From positions 1,727,501-1,791,500 of the forward strand of contig NZ_CP035417.1 in the NCBI RefSeq assembly GCF_004123675.1: DNA of 64,000 bases. The letters are read 5' to 3'. The stretch is from Leisingera sp. NJS204. Its GTDB lineage: Bacteria > Pseudomonadota > Alphaproteobacteria > Rhodobacterales > Rhodobacteraceae. The notes beneath the pieces are model-generated. The model did not search any database and had not been told where the DNA came from. It saw only the letters and a list, made by a program, of their open reading frames with translations. The translations under genes were made by a program, and so were the position numbers. Below are positions 43,719 through 53,411 of the stretch, in pieces; within the stretch, counting starts at the first letter, position 1, and every line of letters begins with the position of its first letter.

Positions 43719-44234
43719 TTACCCTCCGCAGGCAGTTGCCAGGATCGGGTCATCGCCGCCGCCGCCGACCCAATCCAGGTTTTCAGGAAGACCGCCGGCA
43801 AAACCCGCATCACCAGCCGCCAGCGCCCGGCGGCCGCTGCCGCAGTCCAGCCAGACCGGCAATTTGCTGACCGGGGCCCAGCGGCCAAAGAAATACAGTT
43901 CACCAAGATAGATCTGCGGATGATCCGCATGGGTTTTCATCGTTGCGGTATCCAATGCGGCAAAGCGGTCGACATAGGGCACGGCATAGGTCCAGGGCCG
44001 GTAAAAGCTTTGGTTTTCCACCGTGTCCGCGATGACCAGCCCCTCGGGCAGGGCCGCAGCCGTGCGCGGGTACCAGCCGTATTCCGAGGCAATGGTGGCT
44101 GCGATCATTGCCAGCCCTGCCGCCACCGGCGCCAGCCAGCGCGGCAGCCGCCCGCCCAGGAACTTGCCCAGCAGCATCACCACGCCCGCGGCGGCAATAC
44201 CCGCAAAAATCACCGCAATCAGTTCCAGAAACAT
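43719..44234 (-). CDS. Hypothetical membrane protein
   Basis: A 171-residue protein with two N-terminal membrane segments (about residues 2-22 and 34-52) and a probably periplasmic remainder with YGWYPRTAAALPEGLVIADT and a short Gly-rich end. I do not recognise the family. It starts before, and is spaced 3 bases from, the membrane exonuclease gene, so it is likely part of the same transcript. Confidence 0.75.
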   Translation of the reverse strand: MFLELIAVIFAGIAAAGVVMLLGKFLGGRLPRWLAPVAAGLAMIAATIASEYGWYPRTAAALPEGLVIADTVENQSFYRPWTYAVPYVDRFAALDTATMKTHADHPQIYLGELYFFGRWAPVSKLPVWLDCGSGRRALAAGDAGFAGGLPENLDWVGGGGDDPILATACGG

Positions 44235-44254
44235 ATGCTCTCCCAGCGGGCCTC

Positions 44255-44284
44255 CGGCCCTTTCATCTTTCTCAAAATACTCCC
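44255..44284 (-). repeat. Second copy of the GGAGTATTT...AAGATGAA intergenic motif
   Basis: On the minus strand: CCGGCGGGAGTATTTTGAGA followed by AAGATGAAAGG. It shares GGAGTATTT and AAGATGAA, with similar spacing, with the copy at 35015-35041. It lies downstream of the CBS/DUF294 gene. Function unknown. Confidence 0.5.
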
Positions 44285-44319
44285 GCCGGAGGCTCCCGCG
44301 CTCTCCGCAGGCACAATCG

Positions 44320-46149
44320 TCAGCTTAGCATGGCTTTGCCGTGGCCTGCCGCCGATTGCATAGTCTTTACCACAACAAAGGCGTCCCGCAGATGACTTCG
44401 CTCAAAATCCGACAGATCCGAGGGCGCCAGATAGTTGTCCGGAGCCTGACCGCTGCGGATTTGTGCTGCCTGGTGCTCCAGCCGGGTCTGGGCGATCAGG
44501 TCGTAAGCGTCCAGCAGGTCGCGCGCGCCGGAAGGGCTGAGACCCCCTGCGGTCTCTGCCGCCTCCAGCCGGGCGCGGGTGTTGACCGCGTCCAGCCGGC
44601 TTTGCAGCGCATAGATCCGGCCCAGATCCACCACCGGCACCACGCCGTTGTGTTTCATGTCCAGGGTGTTTCGGTGCTCGCCCGAGCGGATGGTGGCCAG
44701 CCCGCGCAACAGGCCCAAGGGCGGCGTGTGCTTCAGCGAGTTGGCGATCATATGTGCTGTAAAGATCGTATTGCCGCCGGCCGCCTTCAGGGTCTCCTGT
44801 TGCAGATCCTCGAACAGCGCAGCCTCGCCGCCGATCGGGCGCAGGTCAAACATCACCGAGGCCAGCATCTGCGCCTCTGGAACCGGCTTGGCGATCCAGC
44901 CGCGGAAATAGTCACGCCAGACGCGCATGGGCTGACGCCAGCGCGCATTCGATGCCATCATGTCGCCGGGGCAGTAGACGTAACCGCAGGTGTTCAGCCC
45001 ATCGCAGACAAACCGGGCCAGCGCTTCGAAATAGGTCTCATCGCCGGGCGCCAGATCGTCGGACAGGATCAGGCAGTTGTCCTGATCCGACACCCCGGTC
45101 TGCTCGCGCCGCCCTTGTGAACCGCAGGCCAGCCACAGGTAGGGGACAGGCGGAGGCCCCAGCGTGTCTTCGGCCAGCGCCAGCAGGCGGCGGGTCACGG
45201 TGTCGGCGATGTCGGTGATCAGCCGGGTCGCCACCTCATGCCGGTTGCCGCTTGCGACCAGTTGCAGCAGAAGCCGCGGGATTTCAGCGGTGACCTTGGC
45301 CATGTCTTCGGCATTTCCGGCACGGGCGATGCTTGAGACCATCTCGCCTGAGCTGACCGCCTGAAACCGGGTGAGGTCGGTCTGGGTGACGATCCCGACC
45401 AGCTTTCCGGCCTCAACCACCGGGACATGGCCGATGCCGTGTTCCATCATCATGTGCAGCACATCCGAGCCGATGGCAGAGGGCGCCAGCGTCAGCGGGT
45501 CCGGGGTCATCGCGTTACAGACCGGGGTGGAGATGGGTTTGCCCGCGGCAAGGATCTTGCCGGTCAGGTCGCGCGTGGTGAGGATGCCTTGCAGCCTGTC
45601 CCCGTCGGTCACGCAGACTGAGGAGATGAAGTGGTCGCGCATCAGCTGTGCCGCACTTTGGCAGGTAATACCGTTGGAGCAGGTGACTGGCGCCCGCGCC
45701 ATGATTGCCTCGACGCGGGTGGTGGCCAGGTTGCTGGTCTCCTGTGCGCCGGGGCGGCGGCGATCGAAGAATTTGGCGACTTGCGGCTGATCTGCCATCA
45801 GGGCGTGGAATTTTGCCTTGGGCAGCAACAGCAGCAGCGTCTCTGTGGTGGCCTGGGCTGAGGTCACCGCCCGGCCGCTGCGGGTCAGCCCGCGCTCGCC
45901 GAAGGAATTGCGCGGGCCGAGGATCGAGACGGGAATACCGTTTTCATCCGTCACTTCGACTTCGCCGGTGTGGACCAGGTAAAGGCCTTCCAGCTCTTCG
46001 TTCAGCGCATAGACGGGATCGCCTGCGGCGGCCTCGATCTGTTGGAACTTGAAGGCCAGATCCTGCAGCAGCGCGGGCTCCAGGCTATCATAAGGGTGAA
46101 CCGAAGTCAGAAAGCGGAGCAAGGCGGCGTCAGATAGGGGCATGGGCAT
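44320..46149 (-). CDS. Cyclic-nucleotide-binding / CBS / DUF294 nucleotidyltransferase-like protein
   Basis: A 609-residue cytoplasmic protein with three parts. Residues about 1-135 form a cNMP-binding-like domain (GEVEVTDENGIPVSILGPRNSFGERGL). Residues about 150-275 are a CBS pair (CVTDGDRLQGILTTRDLTGK; VVEAGKLVGIVTQTDLTRF). The rest is DUF294 with the nucleotidyltransferase motif GSQGRREQTGVSDQDN. The gene neighbours an acetate-type symporter and the membrane exonuclease. It probably senses an adenine nucleotide and may modify a partner. Two in-frame starts (46149, 46143) are possible. Confidence 0.88.
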   Translation of the reverse strand: MPMPLSDAALLRFLTSVHPYDSLEPALLQDLAFKFQQIEAAAGDPVYALNEELEGLYLVHTGEVEVTDENGIPVSILGPRNSFGERGLTRSGRAVTSAQATTETLLLLLPKAKFHALMADQPQVAKFFDRRRPGAQETSNLATTRVEAIMARAPVTCSNGITCQSAAQLMRDHFISSVCVTDGDRLQGILTTRDLTGKILAAGKPISTPVCNAMTPDPLTLAPSAIGSDVLHMMMEHGIGHVPVVEAGKLVGIVTQTDLTRFQAVSSGEMVSSIARAGNAEDMAKVTAEIPRLLLQLVASGNRHEVATRLITDIADTVTRRLLALAEDTLGPPPVPYLWLACGSQGRREQTGVSDQDNCLILSDDLAPGDETYFEALARFVCDGLNTCGYVYCPGDMMASNARWRQPMRVWRDYFRGWIAKPVPEAQMLASVMFDLRPIGGEAALFEDLQQETLKAAGGNTIFTAHMIANSLKHTPPLGLLRGLATIRSGEHRNTLDMKHNGVVPVVDLGRIYALQSRLDAVNTRARLEAAETAGGLSPSGARDLLDAYDLIAQTRLEHQAAQIRSGQAPDNYLAPSDLSDFERSHLRDAFVVVKTMQSAAGHGKAMLS

Positions 46150-46247
46150 ACCTGCATGAAATCAGGAAAAAAATGGCCCCGCCAGTAAGAACCGGACGGG
46201 ACCATGAGGAAAAAGGCGGGCCGCAGGGCAGCCCGCCCAGGGGAGGT

Positions 46248-48032
46248 TCAGTGGTCCTGCGCAACTCCGGCACCGCGCGGGATGCGGACGCTTTCCACCA
46301 GCTCTTCGATCTCGGTGGGGATCGCTGCGGTCGATTTCGACACGATGAAGGCGACTGCAAAGTTCACCATCGCGCCAACCGCACCAAAGGAGGTGGATTT
46401 GATGGTGCCCAGCAGCGGGTCTGCGTCGGTGAAGGAGTTGGTGTCCGGGATGAACAGCCAGCCTTTGTGCAGGAAGATGTAGACCAGGGTCACACCCAGA
46501 CCCGCCAGCATGCCGGCCACGGCGCCCTTGTTGTTCACCTTGGTGAAGATGCCCATCATCAGCGCCGGGAAGATCGAGGCTGCAGCGAGGCCGAACGCCA
46601 GCGCCACGGTCTGCGCAGCAAAGCCAGGAGGGTTGAGGCCCAGATAGGTGGCCACCGCGATGGCCACACCCATGGCGATACGGGCCGACAGCAGCTCATT
46701 CTTTTCCGAAATCTGCGGGTTGATCGAGCCTTTGATCAGGTCGTGCGATACCGCAGACGAGATTGCCAGCAGCAAGCCCGCCGCGGTCGACAGCGCAGCC
46801 GCAAGACCGCCGGCAGCAACCAGACCGATCACCCAGCTGGGCAGGTTGGCGATTTCCGGGTTGGCCAGCACCAGGATGTCGCGGTTGAACTTGGTCAGCT
46901 CATTTCCGGCCCAGCCGTTTGCCGCAGCAGTTGCCTGCAGGTCTTCGGATTTGTCGTTGTAGTACTGGATCGCACCGTCGCCGTTCTTGTCTTCCCAGGC
47001 CAGCAGGCCGGTTTTCTGCCAGGTCGCCATCCAGTCGTACTGCGGATCGTTTTCGATCTGCTGCACGGTCACAGCACCGCCTTCAATGCCGCCATTGGGC
47101 CACATCATCTCGGTGATGTTCAGACGCGCCATGGCGCCAACTGCCGGTGCGGTCAGGTACAGAAGGGCAATGAACACCAGCGCCCAGCCGGCCGACCAGC
47201 GGGCATCAGCCACTTTGGGCACGGTGAAGAAGCGCATGATCACGTGGGGCAGGCCCGCGGTGCCGATCATCAGCGACAGGGTGAACAGCACCATGTTGAA
47301 AGTGTCGGAATGATGCGCGGTGTACTCATTAAAGCCCAGCTCGCGGACAATGGCGTCCAGCTTGGCCAGCAGCGGTTCACCGGATGCGGCGTGATCGCCG
47401 AACAGGCCCAGTGCCGGAACCGGATTGCCGGTCAGCTGCAGCGAGATGAAGATGGCCGGGATAGTATAGGCCATGATCAGCACGCAGTATTGCGCCACCT
47501 GGGTGTAGGTCACGCCTTTCATGCCGCCGAACACGGCGTAGGCGAACACAACGCAGGCGCCGATCAGCAGGCCGGTGGTGTTGGAGACCTCCAGGAAGCG
47601 GCCAAAGGCGACGCCGACGCCGGTCATCTGGCCGATCACGTAAGTGGTCGAGGCCACAATCAGGCAGATCACTGCCACGATGCGCGCGGTCGGGGAATAA
47701 AACCGGTCGCCGATGAACTCGGACACGGTGAACTTGCCGAACTTGCGCAGGTAGGGGGCAAGCAGCAGCGCCAGCAGCACATAGCCGCCGGTCCAGCCCA
47801 TCAGGAAGGTGGAGTTGTCATAGCCGGTAAAGGCAATGAGGCCCGCCATCGAGATGAACGAGGCTGCCGACATCCAGTCGGCTGCAGTGGCCATGCCGTT
47901 GGTTACAGGGTGAACACCCCGGCCGGCGGCATAGAATTCAGATGTGGAACCCGCGCGGGCCCAGATCGCGATGCCGATGTACAGCGCAAAGGACGCGCCC
48001 ACAAACAGCAGGTTGATGGTAAACTGGTCCAT
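46248..48032 (-). CDS. Sodium:solute symporter (VC2705/acetate-type)
   Basis: A 594-residue symporter of the SSS family with about 13 membrane segments. The start AGSTSEFYAAGRGVHPVTNG and motif ATAADWMSAASFISMAG are typical of ActP/VC2705-type carriers, which take up acetate or other small monocarboxylates. A large loop near residues 320-395 is characteristic of the VC2705 subgroup. The gene begins 1 base after the DUF4212 stop, so the two are coupled. Confidence 0.92.
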   Translation of the reverse strand: MDQFTINLLFVGASFALYIGIAIWARAGSTSEFYAAGRGVHPVTNGMATAADWMSAASFISMAGLIAFTGYDNSTFLMGWTGGYVLLALLLAPYLRKFGKFTVSEFIGDRFYSPTARIVAVICLIVASTTYVIGQMTGVGVAFGRFLEVSNTTGLLIGACVVFAYAVFGGMKGVTYTQVAQYCVLIMAYTIPAIFISLQLTGNPVPALGLFGDHAASGEPLLAKLDAIVRELGFNEYTAHHSDTFNMVLFTLSLMIGTAGLPHVIMRFFTVPKVADARWSAGWALVFIALLYLTAPAVGAMARLNITEMMWPNGGIEGGAVTVQQIENDPQYDWMATWQKTGLLAWEDKNGDGAIQYYNDKSEDLQATAAANGWAGNELTKFNRDILVLANPEIANLPSWVIGLVAAGGLAAALSTAAGLLLAISSAVSHDLIKGSINPQISEKNELLSARIAMGVAIAVATYLGLNPPGFAAQTVALAFGLAAASIFPALMMGIFTKVNNKGAVAGMLAGLGVTLVYIFLHKGWLFIPDTNSFTDADPLLGTIKSTSFGAVGAMVNFAVAFIVSKSTAAIPTEIEELVESVRIPRGAGVAQDH

Positions 48033-48033
48033 C

Positions 48034-48318
48034 TTATTCTTCCTCCACGCCGTATTCGCGGTCCAGCTTGTTCATCCGGAACGCGTAGAAAAAGATCAGC
48101 CCCAGGAACACCAGGATCGAGCCTTGCTGGGCGAACCAGAAGCCAAGATCGGCGCCGCCGACGCTGATGCCCGACAGGGCAGGGCGCAGCAGAATGCCGA
48201 AGCCGAATGAAACAACAGCCCAGATCACCAGGCTGACAAGAATGATGCGCACGTTCGCCGCCCAATAGCCTTTATCGGCCTCGGCGGTTTTTGCCGCATT
48301 TGTGGTTTGGTCCGCCAT
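48034..48318 (-). CDS. DUF4212 small subunit of the symporter
   Basis: A 94-residue membrane protein with two helices (YWAANVRIILVSLVIWAVVS; FWFAQQGSILVFLGLIFFYA) and the end RMNKLDREYGVEEE, which defines DUF4212. It always accompanies VC2705-type symporters and is taken to be their small subunit. Confidence 0.93.
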   Translation of the reverse strand: MADQTTNAAKTAEADKGYWAANVRIILVSLVIWAVVSFGFGILLRPALSGISVGGADLGFWFAQQGSILVFLGLIFFYAFRMNKLDREYGVEEE

Positions 48319-48511
48319 GAGCGGCTCCTCCTTCTTCCTCCTGAGCTGCTTTGCGCACGGGGCGCCGGGCAGACTCTCTCCGTTTGCCTGCCGCCGGGTT
48401 CACGGGCGTGCAGGCATAATTCCTCTGGTCCGCCAAGGCGGTGCCTTCGGGTATTCATATGTCCGGGAGACGGGGTCCTGCGGGTTTGGCGCAGGCCCCG
48501 TTTCTTGTTTG

Positions 48512-49195
48512 TTAGGCGGTGGCCTCGGTCACGATGGCCGCCATGTCCCGGGCAATATCCGCGATATCGCCCATGGCATTAGTTGTCTGCAGCACGTCCT
48601 TGCCGCCGTAATAGTCAATCAGCGGCGCGGTTTGCGCGTGATAGGCTTCCAGACGGCTGGCAACGGTTTCCGCGTTGTCGTCGGCGCGGCGTTTCATTTC
48701 GGTGTTGCCGCATTTGTCGCATTTCCCGGCTTCGGCGGGCTGCTTGAAACTGTCGTGATAGCCCTCGCCGCAGCCGCCGCAGGTGTAGCGGCCCGAGATC
48801 CGTGTCACCATGGCGGCGTCATCCACCTCAAGGCTGATCGCGGCGTTGATCTTCTGGCCGGTTTCCGCCAGCAGCTCGTCCAGTGCTGCGGCCTGCACGG
48901 TGGTGCGAGGGAAGCCGTCGAGGATCACGCCCTTAGTGCAATCCGGCTCTGCCAGACGGTCGCGCAGGATGTTGATCACGATCTCGTCGCTGACCAGCTG
49001 CCCTGCTTCCATCACTGCTTTGGCCGCCAGGCCTGCCGGGGTGCCTGCGGCAACCGCTTCGCGCAGCAGGTCGCCGGTCGACAGCTGCACATAGCCGAAT
49101 TTTTCTTCCAGCATCCGCGCCTGGGTGCCCTTGCCGGCCCCCGGAGGGCCCAGCAGGATCAGAACGGCGGGACGGGTTAGAACTGCCATATTCAT
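48512..49195 (-). CDS. adk: Adenylate kinase
   Basis: A 227-residue long-form adenylate kinase: P-loop GPPGAGKGTQA, STGDLLREAV, DGFPRT, and a LID with a zinc site (CGGC and CDKC). It interconverts AMP and ATP with ADP. It follows acs by 7 bases on the same strand; acetyl-CoA synthetase makes AMP, so the pairing fits AMP recycling. Starts at 49195 and 49189 are both possible. A second adk copy is likely in the ribosomal region of the genome. Confidence 0.95.
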   Translation of the reverse strand: MNMAVLTRPAVLILLGPPGAGKGTQARMLEEKFGYVQLSTGDLLREAVAAGTPAGLAAKAVMEAGQLVSDEIVINILRDRLAEPDCTKGVILDGFPRTTVQAAALDELLAETGQKINAAISLEVDDAAMVTRISGRYTCGGCGEGYHDSFKQPAEAGKCDKCGNTEMKRRADDNAETVASRLEAYHAQTAPLIDYYGGKDVLQTTNAMGDIADIARDMAAIVTEATA

Positions 49196-49202
49196 TGCTC
49201 AA

Positions 49203-51164
49203 TCACCCCTTGTTCGCACGGTTTTGGATCAGGTCATCGACCACCGACGGATCGGCGAGGGTCGAGGTGTCGCCCAGGCTGCCAAAGTCATTCTCGGCGA
49301 TCTTGCGCAGGATGCGGCGCATGATCTTGCCGGAACGGGTTTTCGGCAGGCCCGGTGCCCATTGAATGACATCCGGCGAGGCAATCGGGCCAATCTCGGT
49401 CCGCACCCAGGTGCGCAGCTCCTTCAGCAGCTCATCCGACGGCTCGCGGTCGTTCATCAGGGTAACATAGCAATAGATGCCCTGGCCCTTGATCTCATGC
49501 GGGTAGCCAACCACGGCGGCTTCGGCCACGGCGGCGTGGGCCACCAGTGCGCTTTCGACCTCGGCGGTGCCCATGCGGTGGCCGGAGACGTTGATCACAT
49601 CGTCAACGCGGCCGGTGATCCAGTAATCGCCATCCTCGTCGCGGCGGCAGCCGTCGCCGGTGAAGTAGTAGCCCTTGTAGTCCGAGAAATATGTCTTCTC
49701 GAAGCGTTCATGGTCGCCCCAGACGGTGCGCATCTGGCCCGGCCAGCTGTCCTTGATGCACAGCACGCCCTCGACGCCGTTGCCCTCGATCTCGACGCCC
49801 GATTGCGGGTCCAGAACCACCGGCTGGATGCCGAAGAAGGGCTTCATCGCTGCGCCCGGTTTCATCGCATGCGCACCCGGCAGCGGGGTCATCAGGTGGC
49901 CGCCGGTCTCGGTCTGCCACCAAGTGTCGACGATCGGGCATTTGCCGCCGCCGACAACCTCGTTGTACCAGTTCCAGGCTTCGGGGTTGATCGGCTCGCC
50001 CACGGTGCCAAGGGTGCGAAGGGAGGACAGGTCGCATTTCTCGACCCATTCGTTGCCCTGGCCCATCAGGGCGCGCAGCGCGGTGGGGGCGGTGTAGAAC
50101 TGGTTCACCTTGTGCTTTTCGCAGACCTGCCAGAAGCGGCTGGCATCGGGGTAGGTCGGCACGCCTTCGAACATCAGGGTGGTGGCGCCATTGGCCAGCG
50201 GACCATAGACGATATAGCTGTGGCCGGTCACCCAGCCCACATCCGCGGTGCACCAGTAGACGTCGCCATCGTGGTAATCGAATGTGATCTCATGCGTCAT
50301 CGCGGCATAGGCCAGATAGCCGCCGGAGGTATGCACAACACCCTTGGGCTGGCCGGTGGAGCCGGAGGTGTAGAGGATGAACAGCGGATCTTCGGCGTTT
50401 ACTTCGGCCGGGGCGCAGTAGTCATCCGCTTCCAGCGCCATCTCGTTGTAGTCGTAGTCGCGCCCGTCAACCCAGGTGGTCTGGCCGCCGGTGCGCTTGA
50501 CCACCAGGCATTTCACGCTGTCCTTGGTGTGCAAGAGGGCTGCGTCGGCGTTGGATTTCAGCGCCGTCTTGCGGCCGCCGCGGGGAGCCTCGTCGGCGGT
50601 GATCACAACCTTGGCGTCGCAGCCGTTGATCCTGGCCGCCAGCGCGTCGGGGGAGAAGCCGGCAAACACGATCGAATGAATGGCGCCAATGCGGGCGCAG
50701 GCCAGCATCGCATAGGCTGCCTCGGGGATCATTGGCAGGTAGATCACCACCCGGTCGCCTTTGCGCACGCCCATCGATTCCAGGATGTTGGCCATCCGGC
50801 AGGTGCGGCGGTGCAGTTCCTTATAGGTGATGTGCTGGGCTTCTTCTTCGGGGCTGTCCGGTTCCCAGATGATTGCGGTCTGGTCGCCGCGTGTTTCCAG
50901 ATGGCGGTCGATACAGTTGGCAGAAACGTTCAGGGTGCCGTCGGCGTACCAGTTGATCGAGACGTTGCCGAAGCTGTAGTTCACATCTTTCACCTGGGTG
51001 AAAGGCTTGATCCAGTCGATGCGCTTGCCCTGTTCGCCCCAGAACCCGTCCGGGTCAGTCAGCGAGGCGTCATACATTTCCTGATACTTGGCGGCATTCA
51101 CATGCGCGCGGGCAACGGTTTCGTCGGACGGCGGATAGACAGCGTCTGCGTGCAACGCGTTCAT
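49203..51164 (-). CDS. acs: Acetyl-CoA synthetase
   Basis: Activates acetate to acetyl-CoA via acetyl-AMP. The 653 residues have [20 protein letters not shown], the acetate-pocket region [39 protein letters not shown] and the C-terminal [11 protein letters not shown] lysine that is acetylated in known Acs enzymes. The ATG at 51164 follows GGGAGGAAACCGA; an open frame to 51206 is discarded. It is upstream of adk in the same unit. Confidence 0.97.
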   Translation of the reverse strand: MNALHADAVYPPSDETVARAHVNAAKYQEMYDASLTDPDGFWGEQGKRIDWIKPFTQVKDVNYSFGNVSINWYADGTLNVSANCIDRHLETRGDQTAIIWEPDSPEEEAQHITYKELHRRTCRMANILESMGVRKGDRVVIYLPMIPEAAYAMLACARIGAIHSIVFAGFSPDALAARINGCDAKVVITADEAPRGGRKTALKSNADAALLHTKDSVKCLVVKRTGGQTTWVDGRDYDYNEMALEADDYCAPAEVNAEDPLFILYTSGSTGQPKGVVHTSGGYLAYAAMTHEITFDYHDGDVYWCTADVGWVTGHSYIVYGPLANGATTLMFEGVPTYPDASRFWQVCEKHKVNQFYTAPTALRALMGQGNEWVEKCDLSSLRTLGTVGEPINPEAWNWYNEVVGGGKCPIVDTWWQTETGGHLMTPLPGAHAMKPGAAMKPFFGIQPVVLDPQSGVEIEGNGVEGVLCIKDSWPGQMRTVWGDHERFEKTYFSDYKGYYFTGDGCRRDEDGDYWITGRVDDVINVSGHRMGTAEVESALVAHAAVAEAAVVGYPHEIKGQGIYCYVTLMNDREPSDELLKELRTWVRTEIGPIASPDVIQWAPGLPKTRSGKIMRRILRKIAENDFGSLGDTSTLADPSVVDDLIQNRANKG

Positions 51165-51656
51165 TCGGTTTCCTCCCAGAAATTTTATTGGCAAGACAAA
51201 CGACAACGCTGTGCCGTGGCTGTCAAACCGTTTCCTCCTGGGGCTAGATAATACCGCAGATTGAAAATTTGTGAATAAAACACCGATATCAAAGAGTTTA
51301 TCTGTAAACGAATTTCAGACTTTCAGAGGTGCTTGTAAATGATAGCGCATGCAAACGCATACCACCGCATGTTTTCATAAGCTTTTCTGTAAATTCCACC
51401 ATTGGCCGTTTACGGCTTCCATCCCCGTTATCGGCCTGGCAGCGGCTTACTGCCGCAGCTTCCGGCGGCCTTGCACCTGCGGCATATTGTGCCGGCATGA
51501 GCTGGGAACCACTGTTTCACCGCGCTGCGAGTCGCTGCGTCACCTTTCCCTCCGGGGGGCTTGGCAGAGCGTATCTGTGCCGCTAGCCTGACCGTCAAGC
51601 GCACCACTCCGGTCAGATGCCGGATCGAAAAGGGCGCAATTCGGGAGAGTTACATT
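51165..51656. promoter_or_regulatory. Divergent promoter region of acs and the TRAP operon with TCTGTAAA motifs
   Basis: 492 bases without a gene I can support. On the plus strand it has TCTGTAAA at 51301-51308 and TTCTGTAAAT at 51385-51394, plus a weaker CTTGTAAATG near 51331. The 10-mer TTCTGTAAAT is identical to the two copies beside the ScfR-like gene at 10721 and 10753. The left half (51180-51330) is AT-rich and likely holds the acs promoter; I cannot assign exact -35/-10 boxes. Confidence 0.45.
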
Positions 51657-52673
51657 ATGAACAGAATTCTGACCGCCGCTGTGGCGGCAACCGCGGGCAT
51701 TGCAATGGCAGGCGAGGCCGCCGCGACCGAGTGGAACGTGTCGCTGTGGGGCAAGCGCAGGGCGTTCACCGAGCATGTTGAAAAACTGGCTGAGCTGGTC
51801 AGTGAAAAGACCGGCGGCGAATTTACCCTGAACATCAGCTATGGCGGGCTTTCGAAGAACAAGGAGAACCTTGACGGGATCTCTATCGGCGCGTTTGAGA
51901 TGGCGCAGTTCTGTGCCGGCTACCACCGCGACAAGAACCCGTCGATCACCGTGCTGGAATTGCCGTTTCTGGGCGTGAACACGCTGGACGAAGAAGTGGC
52001 TGTGGCCAATGCGGTCTACGCGCACCCGGCGGTGCAGGCGGATCTGGCGCGCTGGAATGCCAAGCTGCTGATGACCTCGCCGATGCCGCAGTACAATATC
52101 GTCGGCACAGGTGAGCCGCGTGATGAGCTGGGTGAGTTCAAGGATATGCGCGTGCGCGCCACCGGCGGCATCGGCAAGGCGTTCTCGGCCGTTGGTGCGG
52201 TGCCGACCTCGGTGACGGCAACCGAAGCGTATAACGCGATGGAATCCGGCGTTGTGGACACGGTCGCCTTTGCTCAGCACGCGCATCTGGCCTTTGGCAC
52301 CATCAACCGCGCAGACTGGTGGACCGCAAACCTGAACCCCGGCACCGTGAACTGCCCAGTGGTGGTCAACACCGATGCCTATGACGCCCTCAGCGACGCT
52401 GAACGCGAAGCGCTCGACAGCTCGGTCGAGGAGGCGATCGGCCACTATCTGGCCAATTACGGGGCACTGCTGGAGAAATGGGACGGCGTACTGGCCGAGA
52501 AAGGCGTCGAGAAAGTCACCATCTCCGACGACCAGCTGGCCGAGTTCCGCAAGGTCGCTGCCGACCCGATCCGCGCCCAGTGGATCGAAGACATGAGCGC
52601 GCAGGGCCTTCCGGCGCAGGAACTTTATGACCTGGTGCAAAAGACCCTCAGCGATCACCGTTCGGGCAGCTGA
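51657..52673 (+). CDS. TRAP transporter solute-binding protein (DctP family)
   Basis: A 338-residue periplasmic protein with a signal peptide (residues about 1-23, AMAGEAAA). The DctP fold is visible in WGKRRAFTEHVEKLAELVSE and the conserved arginine region KDMRVRATGGIGKAFSAVGA, where the Arg binds the substrate carboxylate. GGGAGAG precedes the ATG. Substrate unknown; a carboxylic acid is likely. Confidence 0.92.
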   Translation: MNRILTAAVAATAGIAMAGEAAATEWNVSLWGKRRAFTEHVEKLAELVSEKTGGEFTLNISYGGLSKNKENLDGISIGAFEMAQFCAGYHRDKNPSITVLELPFLGVNTLDEEVAVANAVYAHPAVQADLARWNAKLLMTSPMPQYNIVGTGEPRDELGEFKDMRVRATGGIGKAFSAVGAVPTSVTATEAYNAMESGVVDTVAFAQHAHLAFGTINRADWWTANLNPGTVNCPVVVNTDAYDALSDAEREALDSSVEEAIGHYLANYGALLEKWDGVLAEKGVEKVTISDDQLAEFRKVAADPIRAQWIEDMSAQGLPAQELYDLVQKTLSDHRSGS

Positions 52674-52687
52674 TCCTGACGCAACAC

Positions 52688-52723
52688 AAAAGGGGCCGGG
52701 CTGCATCAGGTCCGGCCCCTTTT
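52688..52723 (+). terminator. Strong hairpin between TRAP binding protein and permease genes
   Basis: AAAAGGGGCCGG and its complement CCGGCCCCTTTT with a 12-base loop. It acts as a terminator or partial attenuator, so the binding protein would be made in excess over the membrane subunits. Confidence 0.85.
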
Positions 52724-52755
52724 GTCTTTGATTGTACATAGAGACGGGGGCGGGC

Positions 52756-53406
52756 ATGGCAGGCAGCGCAGCAGTGCTGGAGGACGGCAGCTTGATCAGC
52801 AGGCTGGACCAGCGGTTAGTGAAAGCGGAGCGCCTGCTGGCGCTTTTGAGCGGCATCGCGGTGTTCTCCCTGATGATCCTGGCGGTGGTCTCGGTTGGCG
52901 GACGCAATGCGATGAACGCGCCGCTGCCCGGCTATGTGGACTGGATCGAACAGATCATGCCGTTGATCGCCTTCATGGGCATTGCCTATGTGCAGCGCGA
53001 CGGCGGCCACATCCGTATGGATATTGTTGTCGGTGCCCTGCGGGGCCGGGCCATGTGGCTGTTTGAGCTGATCTCGGTCCTGCTGATCCTGCTGCTGATC
53101 CTGGCGCTGGTCTGGGGCAGCTGGTCGCATTTCCTGCGTTCCTTTGATTTTGCCGCCCCCTGGTGGAGCCGTGACAGCTCTATCGACATCGGCATTCCGA
53201 TCTGGCCTGCGAAACTGCTGGCGCCGGTGGCCTTTGCAGTTCTGGGGCTGCGGCTGATACTGCAGATCTGGGGCTATGGCCGGGCGCTGGTACTGGGGCT
53301 GGAAACGCCTGTGGCGGTGCCGCTGGTGCTCAGCGCAGCGGAACAGGCGGCGGCAGAGGCGGATCAATTGGCAGGCCATGACACCAATGGCAGCGGGCAG
53401 GGGTAA
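52756..53406 (+). CDS. TRAP transporter small permease (DctQ family)
   Basis: A 216-residue protein with four membrane segments and the DctQ-type WIEQIMPLIAFMGIAYVQRD motif. The ATG at 52756 follows GGGGGCGGG; an upstream TTG is discarded because it would start in the terminator tail. It is 5 bases upstream of the large permease gene. Confidence 0.9.
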   Translation: MAGSAAVLEDGSLISRLDQRLVKAERLLALLSGIAVFSLMILAVVSVGGRNAMNAPLPGYVDWIEQIMPLIAFMGIAYVQRDGGHIRMDIVVGALRGRAMWLFELISVLLILLLILALVWGSWSHFLRSFDFAAPWWSRDSSIDIGIPIWPAKLLAPVAFAVLGLRLILQIWGYGRALVLGLETPVAVPLVLSAAEQAAAEADQLAGHDTNGSGQG

Positions 53407-53411
53407 GGCAG

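Noticed and set aside
46173-48167. 664-codon plus-strand frame over the symporter genes
   Set aside because: Antisense of the VC2705-type symporter and DUF4212; composition typical of shadow frames.
49125-51251. 708-codon plus-strand frame over acs and adk
   Set aside because: Antisense of acs/adk, which show every catalytic motif on the other strand.
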